NCBI GenBank assembly: GCA_007844125.1
Contig: CM017558.1
Span: forward strand, 46,200,164-46,264,163
Direction: 5' to 3'
Source of the DNA: Sinonovacula constricta
Lineage: Eukaryota > Mollusca > Bivalvia > Cardiida > Solecurtidae
DNA length: 64,000 nt
Shown here: in pieces, positions 21,831 to 33,744 of the stretch
Numbering within the stretch: the first letter of the stretch is position 1
How the letters are laid out: the number at the start of each line of letters is the position of its first letter
The notes under the pieces: model-generated
The model's database searches: none
Seen by the model: only the letters and a program-made list of their open reading frames with translations
Told to the model about the DNA's origin: nothing
Program-made: the position numbers and the translations under genes

Positions 21831-23344
21831 TTAATATGAAAAATATTGTAGCTTCTCCTTTATGTGTATTTGGGTTACTGGAGACTGCTGAAATTTCTTT
21901 CTACTCTGTCCTAATTATCGTAATTGATCGCCTTACTTTTTTTACCAAAAGTTGATAAATATTCTGTTGTTTGGAGATAGTTGCTTACGTTTTGATACAA
22001 ATATTAAAAAAAATTGATGTTGTACATGCTTATATAAAATCAAATAAACGTTTTTATAATAATTAAGAGGAATCCTGTCTCGTTCTCAATCCTCAGCGAC
22101 TGTCACGTCTAGCCATATGTCCAGGTTTTTCGTTTTTCTTTTCTTGTTTTTAGTTTCCCAAACTACACATTCCTTTTCTTTTTGCTTTATTTTTATATTA
22201 GTTTCATTATAATTAAATACACTATTTAATATTAGTAAGTTTGCTAAATAGCGTGCTTTTTCTAACCTAACTACTTTCTAAAATGTAACGTTAGTCTATT
22301 GCCATAAATTTGTGCTGGGAGAACAACACGATAAGTTTTAGCTTTCTTTTCAATCCTTTTCCTTTGTATTGTATATTGTATGTTATATTCTGTAAGACAC
22401 TCGAAAAAATATGTTTGAACTAAGTCGACTTACAATGCTTATTATTATTTTCTTTCATTTCTGTTAAAACATTTCATCCTCGGGTTTGAATCATCTAATC
22501 CTACATCCAATCATATGATAGATTTTTAGATTAGTGTCATTTTCTTGAAATGCAACAGAAATTGGAAAGTCTTAATTATTTCCAAGCTTAGAAATGCTCA
22601 CAAAATGGGCAAATAATTTGAACATGTACGCCAATTGATTTTAAAGATTTAACTCTTGTTTATGTTTTATATTTCATTTAAAAAGTGTACACGCAGTCTA
22701 GAAACGAGTCAAACGACTGAATATAATTGATAATAATAAGATTACACTCCACTCTTTCAGTATTGTTTGAAGGTCAAAGTCTTCAGTGTATATTATAATG
22801 TGGTTATTATTTTTTCAGACCCTTTTAATCACGATATATTTAAATGACTCACGTCACAGCAAAGGCGAGAGTAATTATCAGAAAGTAAAATAAATATGTC
22901 ATGACTTTTCCTAATTACACATAATTAATTGCCCGAATTAGCTGTCATACCATCACCAATCGACCGAATCATCGTTGGGATGTGTCTACACAGACACGTT
23001 TAGAATATATCCATGCCAAATATTAATAACATACGAGTACACTTTCACTCAATGTTCCTATATCGAATTTTCGCGCTATCTGATCCAAGATCGCACAGCT
23101 GAACAAACCCTTCCAGTTCCGTCCTCCTTCTACAGCTTTCCAACATGGTCGAAGAACATCTGTAAGCTCAAACCACCATATTCGGTGACATAAGAATAAT
23201 TATAAACTCTTCCTGTATGCAATGTTATTATCAATATGATCGCTGTTCTTTGCTGTTTGTTTTTTTTAGATTGTCGACGTAAGTCGTATGTATGCATGAC
23301 ACAGTTAAGTGCTAGAGCTTGCAGTTTCCACTGTGAGCATATAT
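21831..23344. other. 3' flank of receptor copy 1, no other gene seen
   Basis: AT-rich. Reading frames, including one at 22975-23193, lack domains or splice context. Downstream of the receptor stop codon on the reverse strand, so part is probably 3' untranslated sequence. I see no clear AATAAA close to the stop. Confidence 0.4.
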
Positions 23345-26300
23345 TTAGTTCATTGCTTCGTCCTTATCATTTTGAACTGGTGTCGCACTAACTTCGTTGC
23401 CATGGTCTATATGGTCATACGGCGAGTTGTCTCTTCGCCTCTCGCAATTGGTTAAGGGTACTGAATGTTTGTTAGTGTGGTCACTATAGTCTGTTAAATC
23501 ATATAAATCTTGTTTATTACAGTGGTTTGATTGATCATATATGTTCTCTTGTTTGTTACCGTGATTTGATCTGCCATATAAATTATTATGTTTTATGCCG
23601 TGGTTGGCTCGATCATACAAATTTACTTTTGCCTCACCATGTTCTATGTGGTCGTAAGTTGAATTTTCTGAATGTACGTCTACATTCCTATGTGTCGTTT
23701 TGTCATATATTGAGCTTGTTTGTCCACTCCCGATCTTTAAGAGCACCGAGTACACATGCACTGTGTCAGAGTTACTAGAAATAGGTGCACTGGTATTTGG
23801 CCTTTGTGTAGTTTGCGTAGTATCTGTTGTAGAACCTACAGCACTAATTTCGGAATACTCTTCATTCTCCAAGAATGGCGATCCAGAGGATTCTAATAGG
23901 AGATCGTGTCCATGTTTTGGAGACTTGTTCAGGGGTCTTTTTTTTCGGAACCTACAAAAATGGCAGACATGTAATTGTGACGTACCTGTGTGTGCCGTGA
24001 TGTTGCTTAAGATTCGTCGTAATAACATTATAAAGAGTTTATGTCAGTACTATGGCATCTTTGTCCAAGATTTACAATCATGATTTTAATGTTTTATTTT
24101 ATGTATTGGCTCTGATAGTTCATTAGTGAAAAGGCTATTTGTTTAAGACGGGAAGACTATTGCAACGAGTTCGATCATCAAGGAGTGTGTTACTTAGAAG
24201 TAAGGATACCGCAAGTCAGACATGTTCATTCATAACAGAACAACTATACATGCAGGCTATTTCCGTTATAACGACGTTTGGTTTTCTCAAATCTTTCCAA
24301 AATAAGAACCGGCTTTAGACATTTGGTTCATCCCGATAATTATAAATTTTATCAAAATGAAAATAATTTCCTTCAGACATATAACCTATCATAATTGTTT
24401 GATATTAGCTGAAACTTACCCTTTCTCTCATCCTTGTAAGAAATTATTAAACCTTTCCTTTGGATGCCTTAAAATGATACACTCAGAAATTTTAACACAT
24501 TATAACGTGCCGATAAAGTGAGGTATTTCAACTAGCAATACAGTGTTTTAATCATCTCTTATCTTTAATCGATAAATATTTTTGAAACTGTACCAGGCGT
24601 CTTCAAGACATGAAAGCATAAAAAAGGCCAATCACATGATACCTGCAAACAAACAGATGGAAAGCAACGCCTGCTGCTGCTGCAACAAGTGTGATTACAA
24701 CCACGACACTCCAAATCGCTGTCGCCGAACCGTCTGAATCTAAATTAAGTTCAAGACATGTTATGCAATTTATACATAGATAGAGAAATATATTTCAATG
24801 CGTATTCTTTAACTTAACACTGAATCGCTTCTAAAACGTTAAACACGAACATACAACGAAGACATATATAGTCACACTTTTGTATTTTTGTCTCTTTTTA
24901 TGAGATTCCCGTGTCAGAGCAGTTAGAGTTACTGACATGTAATTCCTCTGTCCCTCACTGAATTGGTTAAATAGGTAAATATGAAAAGGTCATATAAGAA
25001 TTACCCCATATATTTAAATCTAAACGATCTCTAGACAAAGGCAAACACGGTAAATGTAAATGTGACAAAAACACAGAGACACGGTATAACACACAAAAGG
25101 AAAAAATAAACAGCAGTTACCGCCTTGGAACGGTCAATTGGCGAAAGGACAGACTGGGGTGCTTAAACCTGATTTGTGGAGCTCTCCAACCTCGCACTGC
25201 CTGAAGGTTTTGTGAGAAGGTCCTCAAGCTGATATGCGGTGCAACTATGATTCAACCCAGACATTTTACTTGTGTCTAAAGTGATATTGTTGGCGAAATA
25301 AATATAAAAATAGATATTTTTTCATCATTTATCAAGATATGGCTTGACTGTGTATGACTTTATCCTCTTTCTATTAGTTAAATTATTCTCATTCTAATCG
25401 TCCTAATTATTATCCGCCCCATTCTCACCATCCTCTTCTCTTTCTTCGCATCATCATCGTGATCATTTTAGCAATGTTATCGATATTATCAAATTAATTG
25501 CATTGTTTACGTTCTGTTCCTGTGGTAGGCTGCAGCGCCTTGTCCGCCGACGTTGTGTCTCTTTCTCGACTTGTGGCTGTGGTGGTCGTCTTTAGTGCTT
25601 TTGGTAAAGGTAAAGAAATCACAGACATTATTTTTCTTAAAAGACATTTGTTACCTATAATATGTAAAGGGCGTTTGCAAGTTGTGTTCATACAATATCT
25701 AATTCATATGACTTTTGTGATTTTGAGAATATAAATGAAGAATTACATCTAAATTTAAGATTGTGTTGTATCGTTTAATGAATGTTTGCATGCTATATAA
25801 CACTTAAAACAACACATACAAGATCTCGTCAAACCAAAAAGAAGAATTCAGGACAGCGATTTTGGACCACTTATGTATAACGACTTATGTGTTATCAAAC
25901 TTATTAACAAACGGTACATTTGACCTGTCACGACTAGAAGCGACCTTTGGTATAGAACCTTCAACCAACCATGCGGAGATTAATAGCCCGGACCATTTTT
26001 TCTCGAGCGTGACTAAGAAAGTTGGTTGGCCAACTAGCTGTATCATTGGAATAATGAATTTTGTTAATATAACCAAATGCTAAGGTGTTTCTACTCTCTG
26101 CTGAAAGACTTCGTTGTATTCTGTTTTGTCATAGTTTTAGCCAATCATGGTGGCCTTAAGCAACATATAGAAAGTATACGTTTTAACTTTCAGTACAGAA
26201 ACAAGACCTGCAGCTAAGACATTATGACGAAGTTGAATTTGAATTTTATAAAACACTTCCATATTTTTATAACAGACTGGTCCTCGACTCACAATGGATA

Positions 26301-27454
26301 ATGGCGATCATGCGTTACAATAAGTGTTCTATGATAATTATCATAGTCATGGGGGCCAATATTGAAACTGAAAACAATGATACCCCGACTGACAAATAAC
26401 AACATTTGTTTTTTGTTTTAGTCATATGAGACACTACGTTCAAATATTTAAGGTGTTTGTTTGGCTATATATTTATACTCCTCCTTTTCGTACTGGTAGT
26501 TGATAAATAATAGAGATGGGATTTTTATATTTGTTAAAAGTTATTAACGTGCATTTTGTTCATTCTATCCTACTTACAAACACACGTGTAGTGGATTGTG
26601 GTTTTTCCTTGATTCCCTTCATTTCGAAGGCGATTCTCTAGATAACATTCTCTTCTGTTATTACACTCTTTCTGAAAACAGGTAATTATAAAATTAAAAT
26701 AAAAAATCAGTACATAAAAGCTTACTTGCAACACTACAACATGTGTTACTGTACTGTTATCAAGCACGCTTGAAAAAATCTTCCTAATAAAGAGAGTCTT
26801 TAATGTTGTTTCTGTTTGATTTTAAGTTAACAGAACGTGTGTTTGTTTTTAGTGACAACAATTACACAATAATTACACCAGCAATTATGGTTAGAACGAT
26901 ATATGTTCAAATATTATAAAGAATACATTGTTTTTGTTTATTCCCATTGAGTTAGATCAGCATACATTTGTTAGCATTATCATTAACAAACGTTATTTAA
27001 CGAACTTTGTCGTATTCATTCAACCGTTAAGTATTTGCATACCTACCATAACCGCAATGCAGTAAAAAATAATAATAGAAGTTATTTTTCAACATTCATG
27101 CAGATATAACAAATTCAATTTTATTAAATCCAGAAACAATGCGAAATATACAGCCCCTACCTTTATTACATCGCTGAAACGTTTGTTGTTATTGTAGCTG
27201 ATGATTTCCTCACAACAACAGTGGTACTTTGACACACTGTCGAGTCTGTTTATTTGGCTTAGATTGGTAAAACAGGGTTGTTGTGAAATCCAGAAAACCA
27301 TGCTTATGCTTATGACAGACCCAGAAAAGCATGAAAGTGTGAAATTATCACACCTGATATATTCCCCTTCGTTACATAATGTTCGGATAATAGCTCGGAC
27401 AGTCCAGCTGAACACTAATGAAAGAGAAATTGATAGGCATTTTACATTTAGCAT
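23345..27454 (-). CDS. lectin-like single-pass receptor with Tyr-repeat tail, copy 1
   Basis: Five exons on the reverse strand: 27454-27161, 26671-26578, 25597-25511, 24739-24643, 23951-23345. All introns are GT/AG and phases fit, giving 392 codons plus stop. Residues 1-21 are a signal peptide. Residues 27-128 hold ten Cys in a pattern like SUEL/galactose-binding lectins (LSCFSGSVISI, then ECNNRREC and IHYTC), but the YGR and DPC motifs are missing. N37 and N64 are possible glycosylation sites. Residues 130-158 are a Thr/Ser-rich stalk, 166-190 a membrane helix, and RFRKKR the stop-transfer. The tail has Tyr at 223, 258, 273, 290, 303, 316, 329, 341, 346 and 369. Y290 and Y369 lie in SxYDHI (ITIM-like). 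I infer a surface receptor signalling through phosphotyrosine; the ligand is unknown. A missed exon is possible. Confidence 0.78.
23465..23662 (-). repeat. coding 39-bp (13-residue) tandem repeat in receptor tail, copy 1
   Basis: Residues 290-353 consist of units with the pattern YD-x-x-NHG-x-K-x-x-N-L/I. Tyr spacing is exactly 13 at 290, 303, 316 and 329, then 12 to 341. The outer units keep YDHI at the Tyr. The units differ at DNA level, so the array is not freshly amplified. Repeated YDxx suggests multiple docking sites for SH2/PTB adaptors. Confidence 0.8.
24970..25290 (+). repeat. dispersed repeat family D plus SINE-like tail, in receptor intron 3
   Basis: AAAAGGTCATATAAGAATTA through TTACCGCCTTGGAACGGTCA and GGGGTGCTTAAACCTGATTT matches the other family D copies. 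25215-25290 (GGTCCTCAAGCTGATATGCG, then CCAGACATTT) resembles the SINE tail. It lies wholly within the intron between the stalk and membrane exons. Confidence 0.75.
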
Positions 27455-28151
27455 CTTCAGTTGATTTTCACCTATACAATATTTATGAAACTTAACTTTG
27501 GTAGGTTGATACTAAATACTGAATATTATTGTTTTAATTTGTCCCGGTTTATTTTAATTTGGCACTCGCGTAGCTATGGCATAGAAGCACGTTAATGTGC
27601 TTCATCCCTTTTATGGAATACAAATAAAATGGTAATAATTAGCTGCATGTGTTTGTTACTCAGGGCTTTGCGAAACCTTGTGTCTTAAAATATATTAGGG
27701 TCGTAAATTATATCACTACAATTCACAATGCAAAAAAAAAACTCTATAAGTATGGGCTACAAAGAATTGATCTTAGAAAACAATGTGACATGCTCTATAA
27801 AAGAAACGGCACTTAAACTAGTTTTAAAACTAACGAGTATTTACGATATTTCTTACTAACAATTATAACATGTCAATGTCTGTTTGGAAACAATACATGA
27901 ACTTAACCTACCAAATAGTATGGTAACCCTCGGAAGTATCATCCTTGGAGCAATTGATCACAGTGACTATTCTCTAGACAGAGTCAGACACCTTCCGATC
28001 AGTTTACATGTATCCTATATCCACTGAAAACTGTGTACTCTTCCATAAACTTCCTACTATCCTACTAATAAACGTCATCAAGTGTTTTCCGCCCTAACAA
28101 ATGGTACATTGTGTAAACGCCCAAACTTGTAACAGCAATTCGAATATCTAT
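27455..28151. other. upstream flank of receptor copy 1
   Basis: Holds the presumed promoter and 5' untranslated sequence of the receptor on the reverse strand. No element can be named. 27757-27810 resembles 8205-8260. Confidence 0.4.
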
Positions 28152-28612
28152 TAAAGGTGGTACGAGATAGGTTGAACAAAAAAAATATTTTTCTCAAACA
28201 ACTAATTTAGTCATTGTTACCTGAGCAGATCCCGCGAAATGCTGTTTATTAATGTCATACATCTATGAGAAAAGTGAAGCATAAAACCCCACATCGCCAT
28301 TCACAACATGTACTTCCCGTCTGAGCCACGAAGCACAGTTAGCTATTTTTAAACTAAGAAACAACTTTATCACTTAGTTTTGAGATCAGGTTATATCATT
28401 ATCCGGGCGATGTATGTTTTAAGCGTAAATACCCAATAGTAGTTACTTAAAGATTTGACGACAATGAACATTTACAGCTGAGGTAGTGCTCACAATCGTC
28501 TTTGCTGAAACTAAAGAATGGGTTTCAACAGAAACTATGCACACATACCTCAAACAGGTTCAGATATTGTTGCATGTATATGATATAGGCAAACTGGCGG
28601 ATAACACCTTTT
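28152..28612. mobile_element. MITE, decayed copy in duplication copy 1
   Basis: Starts TAAAGGTGGT and ends ACACCTTTT, with the shared internal AAATGCTGTTTAT and CCGTCTGAGCCACGA parts. Same family as 19985-20480, with a worn right end. Confidence 0.65.
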
Positions 28613-29528
28613 GAGATCACTCATATAAGGAGGGTTCTGCAGCATGTAGGAGCGATGGCATTCAATTAAGTCATGCACAAAAACAACAATAAACATACTT
28701 TTAATCTGACAATTTCTATCACTGCTTCCTGTTTTGTTTTTGTTTTAATTTTTCTGTCTGTCCTCGTTCATTTCAGGTAAGTGTCAATGTACTTAAACCA
28801 TATGTGGTAAACGAGCAAGTGTATACTTGTATTATATTATGCAAAAACGAACCCAGGCGGTGAGCTGTATATTCATGTAATATTTCGATATTTTTGGTTA
28901 ATAATATGCATTGCATTTAAGAAAAACATTCATGATTTATAGACAAATATAAAGTGTTTAAATACTTCCCATAAATTACCGAATGTTCCCGCAATGTGCC
29001 TGAACATTTTTGTACTTTATAAAGCTATATTAAGGCCTTTATTAGTATTCGTAAAACATTCCAACACTTTCAGATTTTACCTCTATAATAGAAAAGCACT
29101 AAATCACAATATAATTGACGATCTATATCACGACTGTTCCTTCTTGTGTTACCTAGTCCAGACAAACTACACTTTTAATTAGAACAAATTGCAACAGTCT
29201 TGATCTAACGTGCACATGTAATATATACATTCAGCAAAAAGAGAAACTTTACACTGTTTATGACCCTGTAACATTTTACAAAACACATGTAGTGACTTCA
29301 TGTTTATTTTAAACACATTGTAAATCGCAAGACGCCATGCACCCCAAGTTTGCATCGTGTAGTCCGATTAGAATTCGGCCAAAATTGAAATTTCACGTTT
29401 TGCACGTGCAGCACGTGTAACCATATGGTGGTTAGCTAGGGCTTCCGCACATTGTCCAACTTTTACTTCCTGTACAACACAACTGTTTTAACAGATAAAA
29501 CCTAAAGTCTAAAGTAGCAAATATACCT
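28613..29528. other. no recognised feature, flank of Tc1 remnant
   Basis: AT-rich. The segment before the Tc1 coding remnant (from about 29230) may contain its left end, but I could not find a matching inverted end on the right. Confidence 0.4.
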
Positions 29529-30509
29529 AGACTGTCAGACGCCGTGAGAAACAGAGCTATTGGAATGCATGAGGCTGGCATGTCTGCAGCTGACGTCAGT
29601 CGGACGTTTGACTGCGGTGCACCCACAATATGTGCGGTTGTGTATGCGATTTAGGTTGACAGGCAATGTCAAAGACATTCCAAGATCTGGTAGACCCAAA
29701 GCAACGACTGAACGGAATGATCACACAATTCTGTTGACGCACCTACGGGATCGAGTCAGACCCGCAACTGTGACGGCGCGTGAATATGACGTACACCCGC
29801 AGACCATAAAGAACCGTCTACATTAGCAGGACTGACCTGTCCGAGCACGTCGCCCATACACAGGCAGTATAATGACACAACGACATCGTTGAGCGAGGCT
29901 GCTTTGGGCACCTAAATACCGTTACTGGCGACGTAAAGACTGGAACACGGTGCTGTTTTCTGATAAGTCCCGTTTTAATCTAAGCCACGCTGATGGTCGC
30001 CACCGGATTTACTGCCGTCAGGGTGAGAGATTTGCCCCTGTTTAACCAGACAGCACGACCGATTTGGAGGCGATGGGGTAATGATGCGGGGAGGAATCAT
30101 GGTGTGGCAGAAAACAATACTTGTTGTGATTCGTGGTAAGTTATAGTATATTGACGAAGTCTTGGCACCCGAGACTATTCCATTCATAAGAAGGAACGGT
30201 CCTGTGATTTTTCAACGAGATAATACCAGGCCCCACAACGCTAGGATAACGCATGATTACCTGACCAATGCAAACGTCAACGTTATGGGATGGCCAGCCA
30301 TGTCGCCGGATATTAACCCTTTTGAGCACATCTGGGATGCGCTTGGGCGTCACGTTCGCCAAAACCATGTTTTAAACAACATTGAGGACTTGGTCAATGC
30401 ACTTCTTGCTGAATGGGATAATATTCCAAATCGCCTTATCCAACGTTACGTCAGCTCAATGAGGACTCGTCCTCAAAAGCTCACACAGAAGAGTCTATGT
30501 CTGAAATAA
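29529..30509 (+). pseudogene. Tc1-like transposase, broken, copy 1
   Basis: Pieces in different frames: LSDAVRNRAIGMHEAGMSAA (29532 on), RLTGNVKDIPRSGRPKATTE and VRPATVTAREYDVHPQTIKN (29650-29826), then GGDGVMMRGGIMVWQKTILV and the catalytic end 30162-30509 (FQRDNTRPHNARI, MGWPAMSPDINPFEHIWDAL, VSSMR). The last two catalytic acids, Asp of QRDN and Glu of NPFEH, are 34 residues apart, the DD34E spacing of Tc1. Frameshifts and stops (TAG 29826 region, TAA in GKL*YID) make it inactive. Cut-and-paste transposition was its original role. Confidence 0.9.
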
Positions 30510-31290
30510 TCTCTATTCAAAGGCAATAAAATAATAAAATTGACCAATGTGACATCAACACTTATTGTTACCTTAAGAAATAACATAAATCATTTAGAAA
30601 CTTCGTCATAGCGTAATGTAATACAAAAATACTTAAAAATCGAATTGTGGTGAAGTTAAGAAATATGTATTTAATTTTTTGAAATATTTTTTTGACTTTC
30701 AACTACACTGTTGTGTTTTTATGCAAAAATGAAAGGTGAAATTTGCCTATGTTTGTACAAGTAGTATTATTGACATAAAATATATTTCAATATGATATCT
30801 AACAAATGCAGCATTTAATATTGAAAATTGAAGATACTGAAAAATATTTAGGCATACCGTTATAGCGTTGGGATAAACAAAATCTACGCACTTTTGTAAA
30901 GAAAAATAAGCAAACTTAAAACAAACTCTAATTTATTATCTGACTGGTTTTAAAAAATTTAATTAATCATTAACTGTTTATGCAGCAAAACATTAATTTA
31001 ATCTTTTATAACGAAATGTAATGTTTTTTAATGTTTGACCTATGTTGTTAATTTATCATGTAAATCTTTTACAGATATTTTAAGCCGTAACATACGGTCA
31101 TTGCAGATAATACAATTAAAATGACCCATTTTCTTGCGTTGATAGAAACTGAGAACATAATTAGCAAAGCAAATTATTACGGTTTTATTTTTAATCTTAA
31201 GTAAATAAAAATCTTAAGTAAAAAAAGGAGTTTGACCGGCACTTGGAGTGTCGGCTCAGTCCATAAACGGAATACACTTTGCTAAAGTAT
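30510..31290. other. right end of duplication copy 1, no gene
   Basis: AT-rich. Close to the junction, GACCGGCACTTGGAGTGTCGGC forms an imperfect hairpin of unknown meaning. Confidence 0.4.
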
Positions 31291-32230
31291 ATAATAAATA
31301 GCGTTATATAGGCTATAAGAACAAGTAAAACAGAATATATATCCATCAAAACTTAGGTCTGACAACAAATATTCTAAGAATTATTGGTCAACATTAAAAC
31401 TGCTTATGAATGGCAATACACCAAATGAAATACCACCGTCACATCAAGATAGTTATTTTATTACTGATAATATTGATAAAGCCAATTTATACAATAACTT
31501 TTTTCAACAATAAACTTTAATATATGATTCAGCGACAGAAATTCCTTTTCAAGTTAAGTCTACAGGTATCCATAGCTCGATTCACCTCGAACCATTATAA
31601 ATCAGTAATTTTTTCTAGACATTAAGTTGGTCCCGATTTATTTAGTAATTATGTATTGCGTGAACTTGCAAAAGAGCTAACAGTTGCTCTCTGCAGTCTT
31701 TTCAATAAATCATTAAGTGCGGGTGTAATACCTTTAAGTTAGAAACAATTTACTTTACATTTATCAGACCACTTTTCGAATACGGCGATGTTATACTGGT
31801 GCCTCCACGAAATTAGTATTTTTAGTCAATTTAGCTCATGAAACTCGTTGGGACTCGCTACAAACCAGAGTACGTAAACATAAATTACTATTATTTTACA
31901 AAATGTTGCATGGATTAAACCCCCACCCCTCCCCTATCTTGACCGTTTGATTCCTGCAATGCTTGGCCAAACATCTCGTTATAATCTTCGTGATTCTGAT
32001 AACATACAAAACATCCGCAGCAATTCATACCAATATTATAACTCTTTTTACTATCTGCAATCAGAGAATGGAATAATCTTCCCTATGATATAAAAATGCT
32101 ACTTTGCTATCATCTTATAAAAGATTATTAGACCTCGACTGTTTTAATGTACCTCCTCTTGTTTGCATGGAAATAGAAATGAAAAAATACCACAAGATTA
32201 AGATTAAACTGTAGCTCCCTCAATCTTACC
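31291..32230 (+). pseudogene. LINE 3' remnant, duplication copy 2
   Basis: Same truncated RT remnant as 20890-21830, including the internal deletion. It lacks the 5' parts, which lie outside the duplicated unit; this proves the direction of duplication (the LINE was cut, not newly inserted). Confidence 0.88.
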
Positions 32231-33744
32231 CTTAATATGAAAAATATTGTAGCTTCTCCTTTATGTGTATTTGGGTTACTGGAGACTGCTGAAATTTCTT
32301 TCTACTCTGTCCTAATTATCGTAATTGATCGCCTTACTTTTTTTACCAAAAGTTGATAAATATTCTGTTGTTTGGAGATAGTTGCTTACGTTTTGATACA
32401 AATATTAAAAAAAATTGATGTTGTACATGCTTATATAAAATCAAATAAACGTTTTTATAATAATTAAGAGGAATCCTGTCTCGTTCTCAATCCTCAGCGA
32501 CTGTCACGTCTAGCCATATGTCCAGGTTTTTCGTTTTTCTTTTCTTGTTTTTAGTTTCCCAAACTACACATTCCTTTTCTTTTTGCTTTATTTTTATATT
32601 AGTTTCATTATAATTAAATACACTATTTAATATTAGTAAGTTTGCTAAATAGCGTGCTTTTTCTAACCTAACTACTTTCTAAAATGTAACGTTAGTCTAT
32701 TGCCATAAATTTGTGCTGGGAGAACAACACGATAAGTTTTAGCTTTCTTTTCAATCCTTTTCCTTTGTATTGTATATTGTATGTTATATTCTGTAAGACA
32801 CTCGAAAAAATATGTTTGAACTAAGTCGACTTACAATGCTTATTATTATTTTCTTTCATTTCTGTTAAAACATTTCATCCTCGGGTTTGAATCATCTAAT
32901 CCTACATCCAATCATATGATAGATTTTTAGATTAGTGTCATTTTCTTGAAATGCAACAGAAATTGGAAAGTCTTAATTATTTCCAAGCTTAGAAATGCTC
33001 ACAAAATGGGCAAATAATTTGAACATGTACGCCAATTGATTTTAAAGATTTAACTCTTGTTTATGTTTTATATTTCATTTAAAAAGTGTACACGCAGTCT
33101 AGAAACGAGTCAAACGACTGAATATAATTGATAATAATAAGATTACACTCCACTCTTTCAGTATTGTTTGAAGGTCAAAGTCTTCAGTGTATATTATAAT
33201 GTGGTTATTATTTTTTCAGACCCTTTTAATCACGATATATTTAAATGACTCACGTCACAGCAAAGGCGAGAGTAATTATCAGAAAGTAAAATAAATATGT
33301 CATGACTTTTCCTAATTACACATAATTAATTGCCCGAATTAGCTGTCATACCATCACCAATCGACCGAATCATCGTTGGGATGTGTCTACACAGACACGT
33401 TTAGAATATATCCATGCCAAATATTAATAACATACGAGTACACTTTCACTCAATGTTCCTATATCGAATTTTCGCGCTATCTGATCCAAGATCGCACAGC
33501 TGAACAAACCCTTCCAGTTCCGTCCTCCTTCTACAGCTTTCCAACATGGTCGAAGAACATCTGTAAGCTCAAACCACCATATTCGGTGACATAAGAATAA
33601 TTATAAACTCTTCCTGTATGCAATGTTATTATCAATATGATCGCTGTTCTTTGCTGTTTGTTTTTTTAGATTGTCGACGTAAGTCGTATGTATGCATGAC
33701 ACAGTTAAGTGCTAGAGCTTGCAGTTTCCACTGTGAGCATATAT
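32231..33744. other. 3' flank of receptor copy 2, no other gene seen
   Basis: Same content as 21831-23344, apart from one T fewer in the run near 33660. Confidence 0.4.

Larger units (their letters stand above)
20890..31290 (+). repeat. tandem duplication, copy 1 (10,401 bp)
   Basis: Begins ATAATAAATAGCGTTATATA and ends GCTAAAGTAT. The next base starts a second, almost identical copy. The junction GCTAAAGTAT/ATAATAAATAG shares AT with the right-hand outer flank (AGTATATGCC), i.e. 2-bp microhomology. In the parts compared, the first ~8.5 kb differ only by one homopolymer T and one more T near 28750. About ten substitutions and a 7-bp indel lie in 29.44-31.0 kb. Confidence 0.95.

Noticed and set aside
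23700..24083. 127-codon frame on the plus strand (and its duplicate at 34100-34483)
   Set aside because: It is antisense to the receptor tail exon, which has strong splice and domain support.
25498..25734. 78-codon frame on the plus strand (and duplicate at 35898)
   Set aside because: Antisense to the receptor stalk exon; Val/Val-rich because the opposite strand codes Thr runs.
25885..26076. Possible additional receptor ectodomain exon on the reverse strand
   Set aside because: Splice phases already fit without it (exon 2 ends phase 1, stalk exon takes up phase 1). I saw no Cys pattern or good acceptor/donor pair there.
29230..29260. Left inverted end of the Tc1 element (CAGCAAAAAGAGAAAC)
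   Set aside because: No inverted partner could be found downstream of 30509, so the element's ends are left undefined.
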